NCBI RefSeq assembly: GCF_000311725.1
Contig: NZ_HE978515.1
Span: 80,310 to 144,309 of the forward strand
DNA from: Robertmurraya massiliosenegalensis JC6
Lineage (GTDB): Bacteria; Bacillota; Bacilli; Bacillales; Cytobacillaceae
Length of the DNA stretch: 64,000 nt
Direction: 5' to 3'
The translations under genes were made by a program, and so were the position numbers. Positions 9,517 to 17,887 of the stretch are shown here, one piece after another; positions within the stretch are counted from its first letter, which is position 1; every line of letters begins with the position of its first letter. Under the pieces are notes generated by a model. The model was not told the origin of the DNA, did no database searches, and was given only the letters and a program-made list of their open reading frames with translations.

Positions 9517-12500
9517 TTGATAAACAAAATACAGTTTAGATTCGACGATTTTTTCGTTCGTAAACTTTTCCCAGACCGTTTGATAGAATTGTATTTGGCT
9601 GCTATAGAAATCACTTAGCTTTTGAAAATCTTCGTAATGTGTTGGTCTGTCTGTTTTATAATCGACAATCACCCAGCCAGCTTTTGTTTTATATATTAAG
9701 TCGATCACGCCTTTCATGATCATCTTTTCTGCTTCAGCATTTTCAAACCATTGATACAACGGCTCATCTTTCAATACCAATCCAGCGAATGGGATTTCAG
9801 CATGAACTTCATCAGCTGTCATTAAATCTTGCCAAATGCTAGAGTTTTGGAATTTACGAACAATCTCAATCAGTTCATCCTCTTTATTTAATGGCAATTG
9901 ATATTTATGGAGAATGGATTGAATAAAACGTGTCACATCGTAGCCCTTCACACTCTTTTCTAACACTTCGTGCACGATGGTTCCCCATTCTAAACCTCCA
10001 CCTTCTACTCTTTCAATTGTAGAAACAGTCGCATAATCCTTATCCTTTGTTGGACTCCAATAATCATACGTTTTCTTCTTCCCTTCTTCCAACCATGCTG
10101 AAATTGATCTCGTTTTCTCCAAATACTCATCGAGATTAACGACTTCTGTAGCGTTATTCTTCAATTCTTCCATCTCGCCTGTTTCAATTTCTTCGATAGT
10201 ATCCAACCCCAACAACATATTCCAAGGATTTTTACTATTATTCTTTGCACTAGAACTAAGAATAAGGGTTTGCTCCGCTCTTGTTGCAGCTACATAAATA
10301 ATACGTACTTCTTCCTCTGTTAAATAGAGAATCTCTTTTTCCTTCAGTTCTTTCCATCCTATCGGTAAAGCAACTTCATGGTCTTGAAAACCTTTTCGAA
10401 TGGAAAAAGTGATATATCCTTCAGAATAATAACCTTCTCTTTTAATATGTTTCTTTACAAATGCTTCTGGCTTTACAGCTTTTGCAGGATGGGCAAGGAA
10501 CACAACTGGTGCTTCAAGTCCTTTTGCTTTATGAACATTCATGACACGGACAGCATCTGCTTCTTCTTCTATATTTAAAACAACGGTTTTTTCAAGCACA
10601 AAACGACTTAATTGCTCAAAAATTTCTTTAAAGGTTGTTTGACCAGCTGATTCGTACTTGCGTAAAGAAGAAATTATTTGGATTAAGCTTTTATATGTCC
10701 GCTTACTGCGATTATTTTTTATTAATAGCGGATAGAATCCGACATCCTCGATCATTTTTTCGATTGCCACCGTTGGGGAAAAACTTCTAACCCAGTTTTG
10801 ATACATACGGAGCTTACGAAACGTCTTATCAAATTTTCTTTTTATAGGAAGTGGTAACCCCTCTGGGATATGGCTGTACATTGAAAATTGTCCTTTTCCC
10901 TTTTTCCACTGGTACAAGTCATTGTCACTAAAACCAAAAAATACCCCTCTTAGTACTGCTACTAAATTTAATGAATCAGATGGATCGACAAAAGCCTTTA
11001 ATAATGTTCTTAATTCTTGAAACTCCTTTGTTTCGCCAATGATCACTTCGCCACTAATACTTACTGGAATATGTAACGCTTCAATTGCTTCAGCATATTT
11101 CTCAATCCCGTCATTATATCTTGTCAATACCATAAAATCCTTCGCTTTATAGCCTTGTTTGAGTTGCTCTTGAATGCAATAGGCTATATTATGAGCATCT
11201 GCAGCAATGATTTCATCTTTCTTCGAGTATTCTGAAACAACGACCAACTTCTTAATTCCAGTCCACCTTTTTCCATCATCTTGATGATAAGAATTCAAAG
11301 GACGAAATGCAGCTTGAAAAGGCGTTTCCTGTTCTGGTAGGTAGGTTTGAAACACTAGATTTAACTGATTGGTAATACAATCAAGGGTTCGGAAATTCAT
11401 CGTTAACTGCAATACTTCTCCACCGTGAGCGACGATTAACTCTTTGACACGATTATAAGTATCAATATCTGCCCGTCTAAAGCGATATATTGCTTGTTTC
11501 GGATCTCCTACCACAAATAGTGTTCCAGCCCTCGGCTTGCATTTACTCCATACCTTCTCATGGATATCCTCGCCTGTTAAATAAAACATTAACTCAGCTT
11601 GAACGGGATCCGTGTCTTGAAACTCATCTACAAGCAAAAAACGATATTTTTCTTGAAAATAACTTCGAACATCACTATTCGCTTGAAGTAACGCAGTTGC
11701 TCTAATTAGTAGATCCTGAAAATTAAGAAGAGATCTTTCATTCTTAATCTTTGTATATTCATTTATAGCCCCTTGTAAAAAACTTGTAATAATGGGGTGG
11801 CTATATTCCTTCCATGCTTGGATTTGCGGCTTTATCAGGTCATCGAAGGTAGCGGATATTTTCTCCTCATAAAACTTAGCATCTTCTTTAGAATCCCACC
11901 GGTTTTGCGTTGCCTTCAGCTTCTTATCAAATAGGGCAAGAACTGCTAACAGGTCCTTTTCCTTCTCTACATCAATAAACCGCTCTTTTTGAACTGCCTG
12001 TAAAAGGGCTTTCTGTAGCGAATCATATCCTTTTTCAGGTTCTCTTTCAGGGATCGCTTTTTTCGCCTCCTTAACAAGCCTCATAAACGTTTCATATGGT
12101 GTTTTCAAGTCCGGTTTTGCGAGATCCGATGCCGTTATCCAATTGACATCAGGGTAGTCCTTCATATCTCTTAAACATTGAAAAAGTTCATCCACCGCAA
12201 TCCCTAATTTATCAATAGCATCCATTTGTTCAGGGTTATTCTCTTCAATTTCAGCTAAATACACTCTCCACGCTTCATCTAGAAGTTCTAGGTCTTCAGT
12301 CTCTTCTAATTCTTTAAATGAAAGATCGATGTTGGCCTCTATCGGTCTTTCACGAAGAAGTTGGGCGCAAAAAGAATGAACAGTCCCTAAAAAACAACGC
12401 TCGATATTTTGTAAGGCTTCTGACAAAAGAACTCTCTTGTCTTCATTCTCTTCCTGTCTCCAGCTCTTTTCTAATTCAGACTGAAAACGAACCTTCAATT

Positions 12501-12696
12501 CATCAGCAGCCTTTCTTGTGAAAGTAATTGCGACCATTTGTTCAATTTTACTTGTACCAGTATAAATAAGATTGACCATCCGCTCCACTAAACTTGTTGT
12601 TTTTCCAGAGCCTGCACCAGCTTCAACAAGAAAATTGGTATGAAATTGATTCTTGATTTTATCACGGGAAGATTGATCGACAATTATTTTACTCAT
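9514..12696 (-). CDS. AddA-like UvrD-family helicase with C-terminal RecB-type nuclease
   Basis: A 1060-residue superfamily 1A helicase-nuclease. Seen: P-loop VEAGAGSGKTTSLVERM (about residues 24-40), motif Ia VAITFTRKAADELK, motif II LLVDEFQDTDP (about 358), GDPKQAIYRFRRAD (motif III), VMNVHKAKGLEAPVVFL (motif V) and VAATRAEQTL (motif VI). A C-terminal PD-(D/E)XK nuclease shows EWGTIVHEVLE, KGVIDLIYK and WVIVDYKTDRP (about 1013) with IQFYQ. Organisation is that of AddA/RecB, but it is about 170 residues shorter than B. subtilis AddA and its N-terminus differs, so I treat it as a divergent paralogue. It overlaps the AddB-like gene by eight bases (coupled translation). The complex would process double-strand breaks or foreign linear DNA. 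Confidence 0.82.
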   Translation of the reverse strand: MSKIIVDQSSRDKIKNQFHTNFLVEAGAGSGKTTSLVERMVNLIYTGTSKIEQMVAITFTRKAADELKVRFQSELEKSWRQEENEDKRVLLSEALQNIERCFLGTVHSFCAQLLRERPIEANIDLSFKELEETEDLELLDEAWRVYLAEIEENNPEQMDAIDKLGIAVDELFQCLRDMKDYPDVNWITASDLAKPDLKTPYETFMRLVKEAKKAIPEREPEKGYDSLQKALLQAVQKERFIDVEKEKDLLAVLALFDKKLKATQNRWDSKEDAKFYEEKISATFDDLIKPQIQAWKEYSHPIITSFLQGAINEYTKIKNERSLLNFQDLLIRATALLQANSDVRSYFQEKYRFLLVDEFQDTDPVQAELMFYLTGEDIHEKVWSKCKPRAGTLFVVGDPKQAIYRFRRADIDTYNRVKELIVAHGGEVLQLTMNFRTLDCITNQLNLVFQTYLPEQETPFQAAFRPLNSYHQDDGKRWTGIKKLVVVSEYSKKDEIIAADAHNIAYCIQEQLKQGYKAKDFMVLTRYNDGIEKYAEAIEALHIPVSISGEVIIGETKEFQELRTLLKAFVDPSDSLNLVAVLRGVFFGFSDNDLYQWKKGKGQFSMYSHIPEGLPLPIKRKFDKTFRKLRMYQNWVRSFSPTVAIEKMIEDVGFYPLLIKNNRSKRTYKSLIQIISSLRKYESAGQTTFKEIFEQLSRFVLEKTVVLNIEEEADAVRVMNVHKAKGLEAPVVFLAHPAKAVKPEAFVKKHIKREGYYSEGYITFSIRKGFQDHEVALPIGWKELKEKEILYLTEEEVRIIYVAATRAEQTLILSSSAKNNSKNPWNMLLGLDTIEEIETGEMEELKNNATEVVNLDEYLEKTRSISAWLEEGKKKTYDYWSPTKDKDYATVSTIERVEGGGLEWGTIVHEVLEKSVKGYDVTRFIQSILHKYQLPLNKEDELIEIVRKFQNSSIWQDLMTADEVHAEIPFAGLVLKDEPLYQWFENAEAEKMIMKGVIDLIYKTKAGWVIVDYKTDRPTHYEDFQKLSDFYSSQIQFYQTVWEKFTNEKIVESKLYFVYQ

Positions 12697-15676
12697 AGGC
12701 TTTCACCCCCAAATAACGTTTCAAAGATTCCTTGCTGTTATCAGTTTGTTTCATTTCGAGTACATCTGAATCATAGAACTGACGTCGACAAACAGATTGG
12801 AAATCACAAAACTTACAGTCATTTACATCATTCGTCATCGCAAAAGTTCCAGTCCTTAATAAATCTATTAATCGTTCCAATATATCGAGCCCATTTTCCC
12901 GCACTACCTGATCCTGTTTGCGAACAACTCGTGCTGCCATTCCTTTTACTGTAGGAAAATAATAAGCACTCTCTTGTACTTTTCCTTCTTCAAGGTCTAG
13001 ATGTTGTTCAATTGCTAAGGCATAAAGCATATGCTGCAGCTGCCGTCCACCTTTAAATATTTGGTTGTTTTTGTAGTCATATGTACTTCCTGTTTTGTAA
13101 TCGATAATGTGATAATACCCGTCCGCTGATTGATCCACTCTGTCAATTTTTCCAGCAACATGAATGGTAGCCCCTGAAGGCAGGGTCAATACTGCAGGTT
13201 CTTGTCCATCTAAACCAAAACTGTATTCAAAATGTAAAGGGTTATAAAACTGACAGTGGGCTTCTTCTTCTTTTAAAAAGATGTTGCAGCAGTCTAGTAT
13301 ATCCTTTACCTCTTTATTAAAAATTCGTTCATTTGGCGGTGGAATGAGCTCTCTTTGCCTTTGAATGAGTATATTGGCTAATTCTTGTAATAACTGCTCG
13401 TGCTTTTGAACCGATGGAGTTTCACCTGGAATTGCCTTATAAAACCCTTCAAAAATACTATGAAGAAGGCTCCCACGCGTTGCTGGATCTAACCATTTAT
13501 AAGGCTCAAAGGAAAATTCTTCACGTGGACGAATTCCGAGTATATCCTGGAGAAAGTAGGCATAAGAACATTTCGCAAGCAATTCGAGCTTCGCCGCAGA
13601 TACTTGCTTCTTATCATTCAGTCTCGGATCATACATATTCTCATCAATGTGAATCAACCCGTCGTATTCTGTGAACTGAGGCAGAAGACGTGACTTTTCA
13701 GCTTCCAAGCCATTCAATAAATTCTCATAATGCTCCAAAATGGAGCTATCAATATCTTTCGGGTCGTCTATTACAAGTTTTTGATACCAGTAATCCTTTT
13801 CCTCGATGATTTCTTTGGTTATTAAAGAAGCACTAAGTGTCTTTAACTCCTTAAAGTCAGCCTCTAAGTTCCCAGTTGAATATCGGTAGCATTGGAGAAA
13901 AAGATACGCTGGGCTTACCGAGCGATTATCATTTACATCAAAATGACAATAGCTTACCGTTACCTGACCTTCAGCGTGAGCTAGAAGCTGTAGCATTACA
14001 TAGAGATTATCTTGTCCAGAATTGCTTAAAATGGGAATATTTCTCCCGATACGAATACGTTCTTCATCCAATAAAAGCGGGTCTTCTTTTGCGCCACCTG
14101 GAAAATGACGATTATTTAGACCTACAATATATATATTTTCTCGATTCCCATAAACCCCATTTTGGTATAAAGAGGCATGAAGATGGCTGGGCTTTGGTTT
14201 TGATTTTAGAATACGAACGGATTGAAGTATATCATTAACTCGCTCAAATACTTCATAAATCGAGAGGTTTTCATTCGTATATGGTCCAACCTGTTCGAAG
14301 ACCTCTAACAAAGCTGTTTTCCCCGCATCATCGTGTAACTGCCCTTTGGTAGTGCAGTAAGATTTAAGCATAAAAGCTAGGCCACGGAGACATTTTTCAT
14401 AATTGATCCGCTCATCAAAATGAGGCAATTGTTTAAATATCGTTTGAAACCACTTCAATAGCCAATTTAGTTCATTACGTTTTATTATCAAATACTGATT
14501 CTGCTCTTCATCAGGTCCTAGCTGTTCTTTGAGTCGGTTTATTGCCTCTTCAAGATTCAGCAAGTATCTATCTTTTCCCCATCCAATATTTAAATCTCTT
14601 AAGTAGCGAATGATTCTTGTTTTGTTAGGGGCATTCTCTTCAAAGTCCAGTAAACCTTCTTGAATGATTTCAACTAGAGGTTGAACACTATAATTTGTTC
14701 TAATCCACGATACGAGTCCACTCATAAGACGACCAGGTCGACTAACCTGAATAGGCAATCCTTCTCCAAAGGTGATTGGAATTTGTTGCCTTTGCGATAA
14801 ATGGTAGAGGAGCGTAATGTAGGCATCTCTATTTGTGTAATAGATGACGGCTTGATCTAATCGTGCACTTGAAGCTTTGATTCTTCTCAATACTTCTTTC
14901 AACTCTAATTCTTCCGTCTTCGCTGTGAAGCAATTAAGATTGGGCTCATCTTTTGCATTCCCTAGATCGTATAAGAAACTAAGAGAAGTACTTTCACCCC
15001 AACTAATTGATTGTACACTTGATTTTTCAGGTAGATTGATTCCACGAACATGATCCACAGAAAGCTTATACGTGTCTTCTGAAAGAATACGACGAAGAAA
15101 CTCCTCTTCCAGAAGTGTTAAAGACAAATTTGATTGAAGAAAAAAGACGAGATCATCTCTTCGCTTTACATCGTTTAAAGCTATTTGAAAGATGTTAACC
15201 TTGTCTTTTTGACCCGTTCTATTTAAATAAGATTCATACTTAACCAGGATCGCATGTAAATCTTTCGCTTTATCTATGCTAATAAAGGAGTCAAAGGGGA
15301 AAATTTCATTGGAAAAACCTGAAAATCGAAGCGTCATGATCGTCGAATAGATCGACTTAGTAAAGGAAGGTGTTATCTCGATTTTGGAAAAATAATTTAA
15401 TCTATCCTCATCTTTTAACTCTTTTAATAAAGAGTACATCACTTGCTCTGCTACAATGTCCTCTAATAGGTTCCATTCAGCAGGAGAATTCAATTCAACC
15501 GTTTCTCGTGCTAAATCATATACGGTTCTAATTTTTAAGTTTACTGCAGGAAAACCTTCAGAAATATAAGCCTCTATCATTTGTTCCCCAATTTGATATG
15601 TACTAACGACAATGATCTTTTCGTTAAGAGGATAATTTGTACAACCTTGGTATAGGGATTTTACGACTGATTTCAT
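12689..15676 (-). CDS. AddB-like PD-(D/E)XK nuclease with predicted 4Fe-4S cluster
   Basis: A 995-residue AddB-like subunit. The C-terminal nuclease shows GSLLHSIFEGFY, VAGKIDRVD, YHIIDYKTGS (about 858) and QLQHMLYALA. An iron-sulfur staple is predicted from one cysteine in LAKCSYAYF (about 704) and the trio CKFCDFQSVC (about 956-965). The C-x2-C-x5-C spacing is that of B. subtilis AddB. Unlike that AddB (about 1166 residues) I see no Walker A motif at the N-terminus, so it is a structural/nuclease subunit only. GGGAGGT sits four bases before the ATG. It is the first gene of a two-gene operon with the AddA-like helicase. Whether this is the only recombination nuclease in the genome cannot be told here. 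Confidence 0.82.
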   Translation of the reverse strand: MKSVVKSLYQGCTNYPLNEKIIVVSTYQIGEQMIEAYISEGFPAVNLKIRTVYDLARETVELNSPAEWNLLEDIVAEQVMYSLLKELKDEDRLNYFSKIEITPSFTKSIYSTIMTLRFSGFSNEIFPFDSFISIDKAKDLHAILVKYESYLNRTGQKDKVNIFQIALNDVKRRDDLVFFLQSNLSLTLLEEEFLRRILSEDTYKLSVDHVRGINLPEKSSVQSISWGESTSLSFLYDLGNAKDEPNLNCFTAKTEELELKEVLRRIKASSARLDQAVIYYTNRDAYITLLYHLSQRQQIPITFGEGLPIQVSRPGRLMSGLVSWIRTNYSVQPLVEIIQEGLLDFEENAPNKTRIIRYLRDLNIGWGKDRYLLNLEEAINRLKEQLGPDEEQNQYLIIKRNELNWLLKWFQTIFKQLPHFDERINYEKCLRGLAFMLKSYCTTKGQLHDDAGKTALLEVFEQVGPYTNENLSIYEVFERVNDILQSVRILKSKPKPSHLHASLYQNGVYGNRENIYIVGLNNRHFPGGAKEDPLLLDEERIRIGRNIPILSNSGQDNLYVMLQLLAHAEGQVTVSYCHFDVNDNRSVSPAYLFLQCYRYSTGNLEADFKELKTLSASLITKEIIEEKDYWYQKLVIDDPKDIDSSILEHYENLLNGLEAEKSRLLPQFTEYDGLIHIDENMYDPRLNDKKQVSAAKLELLAKCSYAYFLQDILGIRPREEFSFEPYKWLDPATRGSLLHSIFEGFYKAIPGETPSVQKHEQLLQELANILIQRQRELIPPPNERIFNKEVKDILDCCNIFLKEEEAHCQFYNPLHFEYSFGLDGQEPAVLTLPSGATIHVAGKIDRVDQSADGYYHIIDYKTGSTYDYKNNQIFKGGRQLQHMLYALAIEQHLDLEEGKVQESAYYFPTVKGMAARVVRKQDQVVRENGLDILERLIDLLRTGTFAMTNDVNDCKFCDFQSVCRRQFYDSDVLEMKQTDNSKESLKRYLGVKAYE

Positions 15677-15918
15677 AACTACCTCCCACTTATAAAGTCT
15701 TCAAATTAATAGTTCGGTTTTCAATGTTCGATTTCCTCTTTTATTTCAATATTTAAGAGTTGTTTAGTGAAAATCAAGGCGAAATTTTGCTTATTTCTAC
15801 TGCTAAAAAAGTAGTATAACCACTTTCTTTGACGAATACATACTTGTTTTGTCAGCAACAAAGGAAAGTTTTAGTTAAAGAGAGAATTGATAGATAATCA
15901 AATGGAGGTGAAAACAAG

Positions 15919-16419
15919 TTGAATACAGGTGCTGTTTCAAAATTATTAGGGGTTTCATCCAGTACAGTGCAAAGGTGGGTAAAACATTTAGGACTGGAAA
16001 TGGAGCGGAATGAATTTGGGCATTATCAATACACCGAAGCGGATATAGAGACATTGAAGGAATTTAAAGAACAGATTCAAAACGGGGTTCCTATTCAACA
16101 AATACAAGTGAAGAAACAGAATCGTAGAGGTTCCGTAAAAATTCAGACAGAGCATTACAGCCTTTTAGATAAAGTTAATAAGCTAGAAAGAAGCATAGAA
16201 AACAAAGCAGACTCTGTCGTTACCTATCAATTACTTCAGCATCGAAGTGAAATTGAAGAATTGAAAGGAGAAATTGAACAACTGACCAAACAAATCGACG
16301 AACTACACTCTTTACTCCACCAACAACTTAGCGACGCTAACGTTCATACAGAACCCCATCGAGAGATAAGCAAAAAACAAAAAAAGAAGACTGTATTTCA
16401 TACGATCTTCGGATTTTAA
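15919..16419 (+). CDS. racA: chromosome-anchoring protein RacA
   Basis: A 166-residue protein with a MerR-like winged helix-turn-helix at the N-terminus (GAVSKLLGVSSSTVQRWVKH, about residues 4-23, then ERNEFGHYQYTEADI). A coiled coil covers about 80-145 and a basic tail follows. This is the RacA layout: the protein binds GC-rich sites near oriC and links the origin region to DivIVA at the cell pole during axial filament formation at sporulation onset. The start is TTG at 15919 with GGAGGTG eight bases upstream. It is slightly shorter than the 184-residue B. subtilis protein, mostly in the coiled coil. Confidence 0.88.
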   Translation: MNTGAVSKLLGVSSSTVQRWVKHLGLEMERNEFGHYQYTEADIETLKEFKEQIQNGVPIQQIQVKKQNRRGSVKIQTEHYSLLDKVNKLERSIENKADSVVTYQLLQHRSEIEELKGEIEQLTKQIDELHSLLHQQLSDANVHTEPHREISKKQKKKTVFHTIFGF

Positions 16420-16481
16420 CTCTGTCTATATTTCTAGGCCTCATAAATTCCACTAGAGATAAAGATCGAACGTTTTGCTCC

Positions 16482-16682
16482 TTATGATAAATGAGGTCTC
16501 TTATTTAATTTTTGTTTTGTCATTACCTCATATGATTTATCAATAATATCAGCTAGTACATCACCTTTATACACTTTTCCTAGCTTTGTATTTTCTTGAT
16601 AAAATTCAACAATTTCATCTAATTTCTTTAATGTTTCATGTGAGACTCTAACATTCAATTGACTTCTTGTTTGATTAGCCAT
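16482..16682 (-). CDS. small ribbon-helix-helix DNA-binding protein
   Basis: A 66-residue protein that reads as a ribbon-helix-helix repressor. The beta strand SQLNVRVS (residues 7-14) leads into helix A, HETLKKLDEIVEFYQ, and helix B around KGDVLADIIDKSYEVM. GGAGGGT lies just upstream of the ATG. Its own upstream region carries a striking array of short GCTA-type elements spaced about one helical turn apart (see 16702-16762), which suggests autoregulation. No toxin-like partner overlaps it, so I do not call it an antitoxin. Its regulon is unknown. Confidence 0.72.
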   Translation of the reverse strand: MANQTRSQLNVRVSHETLKKLDEIVEFYQENTKLGKVYKGDVLADIIDKSYEVMTKQKLNKRPHLS

Positions 16683-16701
16683 TTTAACCCTCCTTCCAAC
16701 C

Positions 16702-16762
16702 TGCTAGCACTCGCTATCTTTTTGCTAGCACATTGCTATATTATTGATAGCATTATGCTATC
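16702..16762. promoter_or_regulatory. phased operator array upstream of the ribbon-helix-helix gene
   Basis: Six related elements lie in 61 bases: TGCTAGCA (16702-16709), GCTATC (16713-16718), TGCTAGCA (16723-16730), TGCTATA (16734-16740), GATAGCA (16746-16752) and TGCTATC (16756-16762). The last two form an inverted repeat. Centre-to-centre distances are about 10-12 bases, so all face the same side of the helix. Ribbon-helix-helix dimers bind such short repeats cooperatively, so an operator is the likeliest reading; binding itself is inference. Confidence 0.62.
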
Positions 16763-16888
16763 TAATTGCTTCATCTATATATTACCATAGATTTCACCAA
16801 TTCAAGTCCTGTTTTACTAAGAATTTTTCAACAAGATCAAAAAACACTCTTAAACTGAAAATTTAGAGTGTCTATCAACTACGTTGCC

Positions 16889-17215
16889 CTATTGATATTT
16901 TTTTACGATCTCTTGCAACTTTAACGCTAAGCCAAGATTGCCATCTACTTTTAAGCCACCAGTCATGAATGCCATCGTTGTATTCAGGTCATCTTTCAAT
17001 AACTTTAAGAAATTTTTTTCAGAAGTCCGTAACGTAACATTTGCGTCATGTTTTTCCCCATCCGCAATGGAAATCTTTCCCCCTTCAATAACAATTTGAA
17101 AGAGTTCACTTTCATCTAAATCAATTTGAAAAACTCGATCCTTCTCATCTTGAATATGAACAGGATTTGAATTTATTTTCTCAACAAATTTATTGACTTC
17201 TTCTCTCACTGACAT
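16889..17215 (-). CDS. SCP2 sterol-binding domain protein
   Basis: A 108-residue single-domain SCP2-type lipid-binding protein. The C-terminal half shows the hallmark pattern VTLRTSEKNFLKLLKDDLNTTMAFMTGGLKVDG followed by LGLALKLQEIV. These small cytosolic proteins are thought to bind acyl or other lipid ligands; the Bacillus role is not established. I start at the ATG at 17215, which has AGGAG eight bases upstream, rather than at 17239. It stands alone on the minus strand. Confidence 0.8.
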   Translation of the reverse strand: MSVREEVNKFVEKINSNPVHIQDEKDRVFQIDLDESELFQIVIEGGKISIADGEKHDANVTLRTSEKNFLKLLKDDLNTTMAFMTGGLKVDGNLGLALKLQEIVKKYQ

Positions 17216-17302
17216 ATGTGTCGCTCCTATCACTCTCATAAATTATAACTATATTATTTCACCTTTTTCACAATATTTCAAACATATTTTCAATTGAAAA
17301 AC

Positions 17303-17331
17303 TTGTCTTTCTTTGAAATGCATGCTATATT
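17303..17331 (+). promoter_or_regulatory. SigA-type promoter with extended -10, no downstream ORF
   Basis: A -35 TTGTCT (17303-17308), a 17-base spacer and an extended -10 TGC-TATATT (17323-17331) are seen. Transcription would begin near 17338 and run into a terminator hairpin at 17426-17454. No reading frame follows, so it probably drives a non-coding RNA. Confidence 0.5.
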
Positions 17332-17337
17332 AGTTGA

Positions 17338-17460
17338 GCGATGAGCTGAATTGCGTAAGACGATTTGACATTCCTTTTGGAAATGTACTATGTGGAGTAC
17401 AGTCATTCGCCGCAATTTTCGAAGAAAAGGACTTCCGTTTAGGAAGTCCTTTTCGCTTTT
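17338..17460 (+). ncRNA. candidate structured small RNA of about 120 nt
   Basis: The stretch between the promoter at 17303-17331 and the terminator holds nested helices. A seven-pair closing stem AATTGCG/CGCAATT encloses a hairpin TGTACT/AGTACA with an ATGTGG loop and a second hairpin built from ACATTCC and GGAAATGT. A 12-pair GC-containing terminator stem follows. No known riboswitch or sRNA motif is recognised. It is antisense to nothing; both neighbouring genes are on the minus strand. Minus-strand transcription as an SCP2 leader is the alternative. Confidence 0.42.
17426..17460. terminator. intrinsic terminator, possibly bidirectional
   Basis: A perfect 12-base-pair stem, 17426-17437 with 17443-17454, has loop GTTTA. 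On the plus strand it is followed by CGCTTTTT; on the minus strand it follows the gtrA-like stop codon within 11 bases and precedes TCTTCG. Confidence 0.8.
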
Positions 17461-17464
17461 TACT

Positions 17465-17887
17465 TTAACGAAACACAAGAAACTTTTGTCCAAAATAGTT
17501 TGAAACTGTATAAAAGAAAGCGCCGATTAAAACCGCTAATTCATTTGTTGTAAATAATCCATTTAAGCTAAAAAACTCTGCTACAACGGCGCTTAATAAA
17601 TAGGAAATCCAATAACAAAAAAGGACAATGAGAATAAAACGAATACCGGCTTTTTTAACCGTCACATTACTCTGAAAGGTAAAACTACGATTCAGTATAA
17701 AGCTGCAAGTAGCCCCAATGGAATTACCAAAGAATGTAGCAAGCCAATAATTGAATCCAAGTCCATTTAATAAAACAAAACTAGTTGAAAGACCAACGAA
17801 TGTATTGACGCAACCAACCAGTAAAAAGCGAACAAAAGAGTTAGTTAGTGTTAGATATTTTCCCATGATCAAGGAGAATGGATTCAT
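17465..17887 (-). CDS. GtrA family membrane protein
   Basis: A 140-residue protein with four predicted membrane segments and the GtrA signatures RFLLVGCVNTFVGLSTSF near the N-terminus and FILNRSFTFQS in the middle. GtrA-type proteins are proposed flippases for polyprenyl-phosphate-linked sugars used by GT-C glycosyltransferases. The start overlaps the end of the ykoT-like gene by 47 bases; a second ATG at 17866 lacks a ribosome site. Together with the two upstream genes it forms a lipid-sugar synthesis, flipping and transfer set. Confidence 0.85.
   Translation of the reverse strand: MNPFSLIMGKYLTLTNSFVRFLLVGCVNTFVGLSTSFVLLNGLGFNYWLATFFGNSIGATCSFILNRSFTFQSNVTVKKAGIRFILIVLFCYWISYLLSAVVAEFFSLNGLFTTNELAVLIGAFFYTVSNYFGQKFLVFR

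Noticed and set aside
9514-15676. A named phage-defence system at the helicase-nuclease pair
   Set aside because: Motifs fit an AddAB-like recombination complex; there are no other defence genes, integrase or phage remnants around it, so a defence label is not supported.
16482-16682. Antitoxin of a toxin-antitoxin pair
   Set aside because: No small toxin-like gene overlaps or adjoins it; the next genes are SCP2 and racA, separated by clear intergenic DNA.
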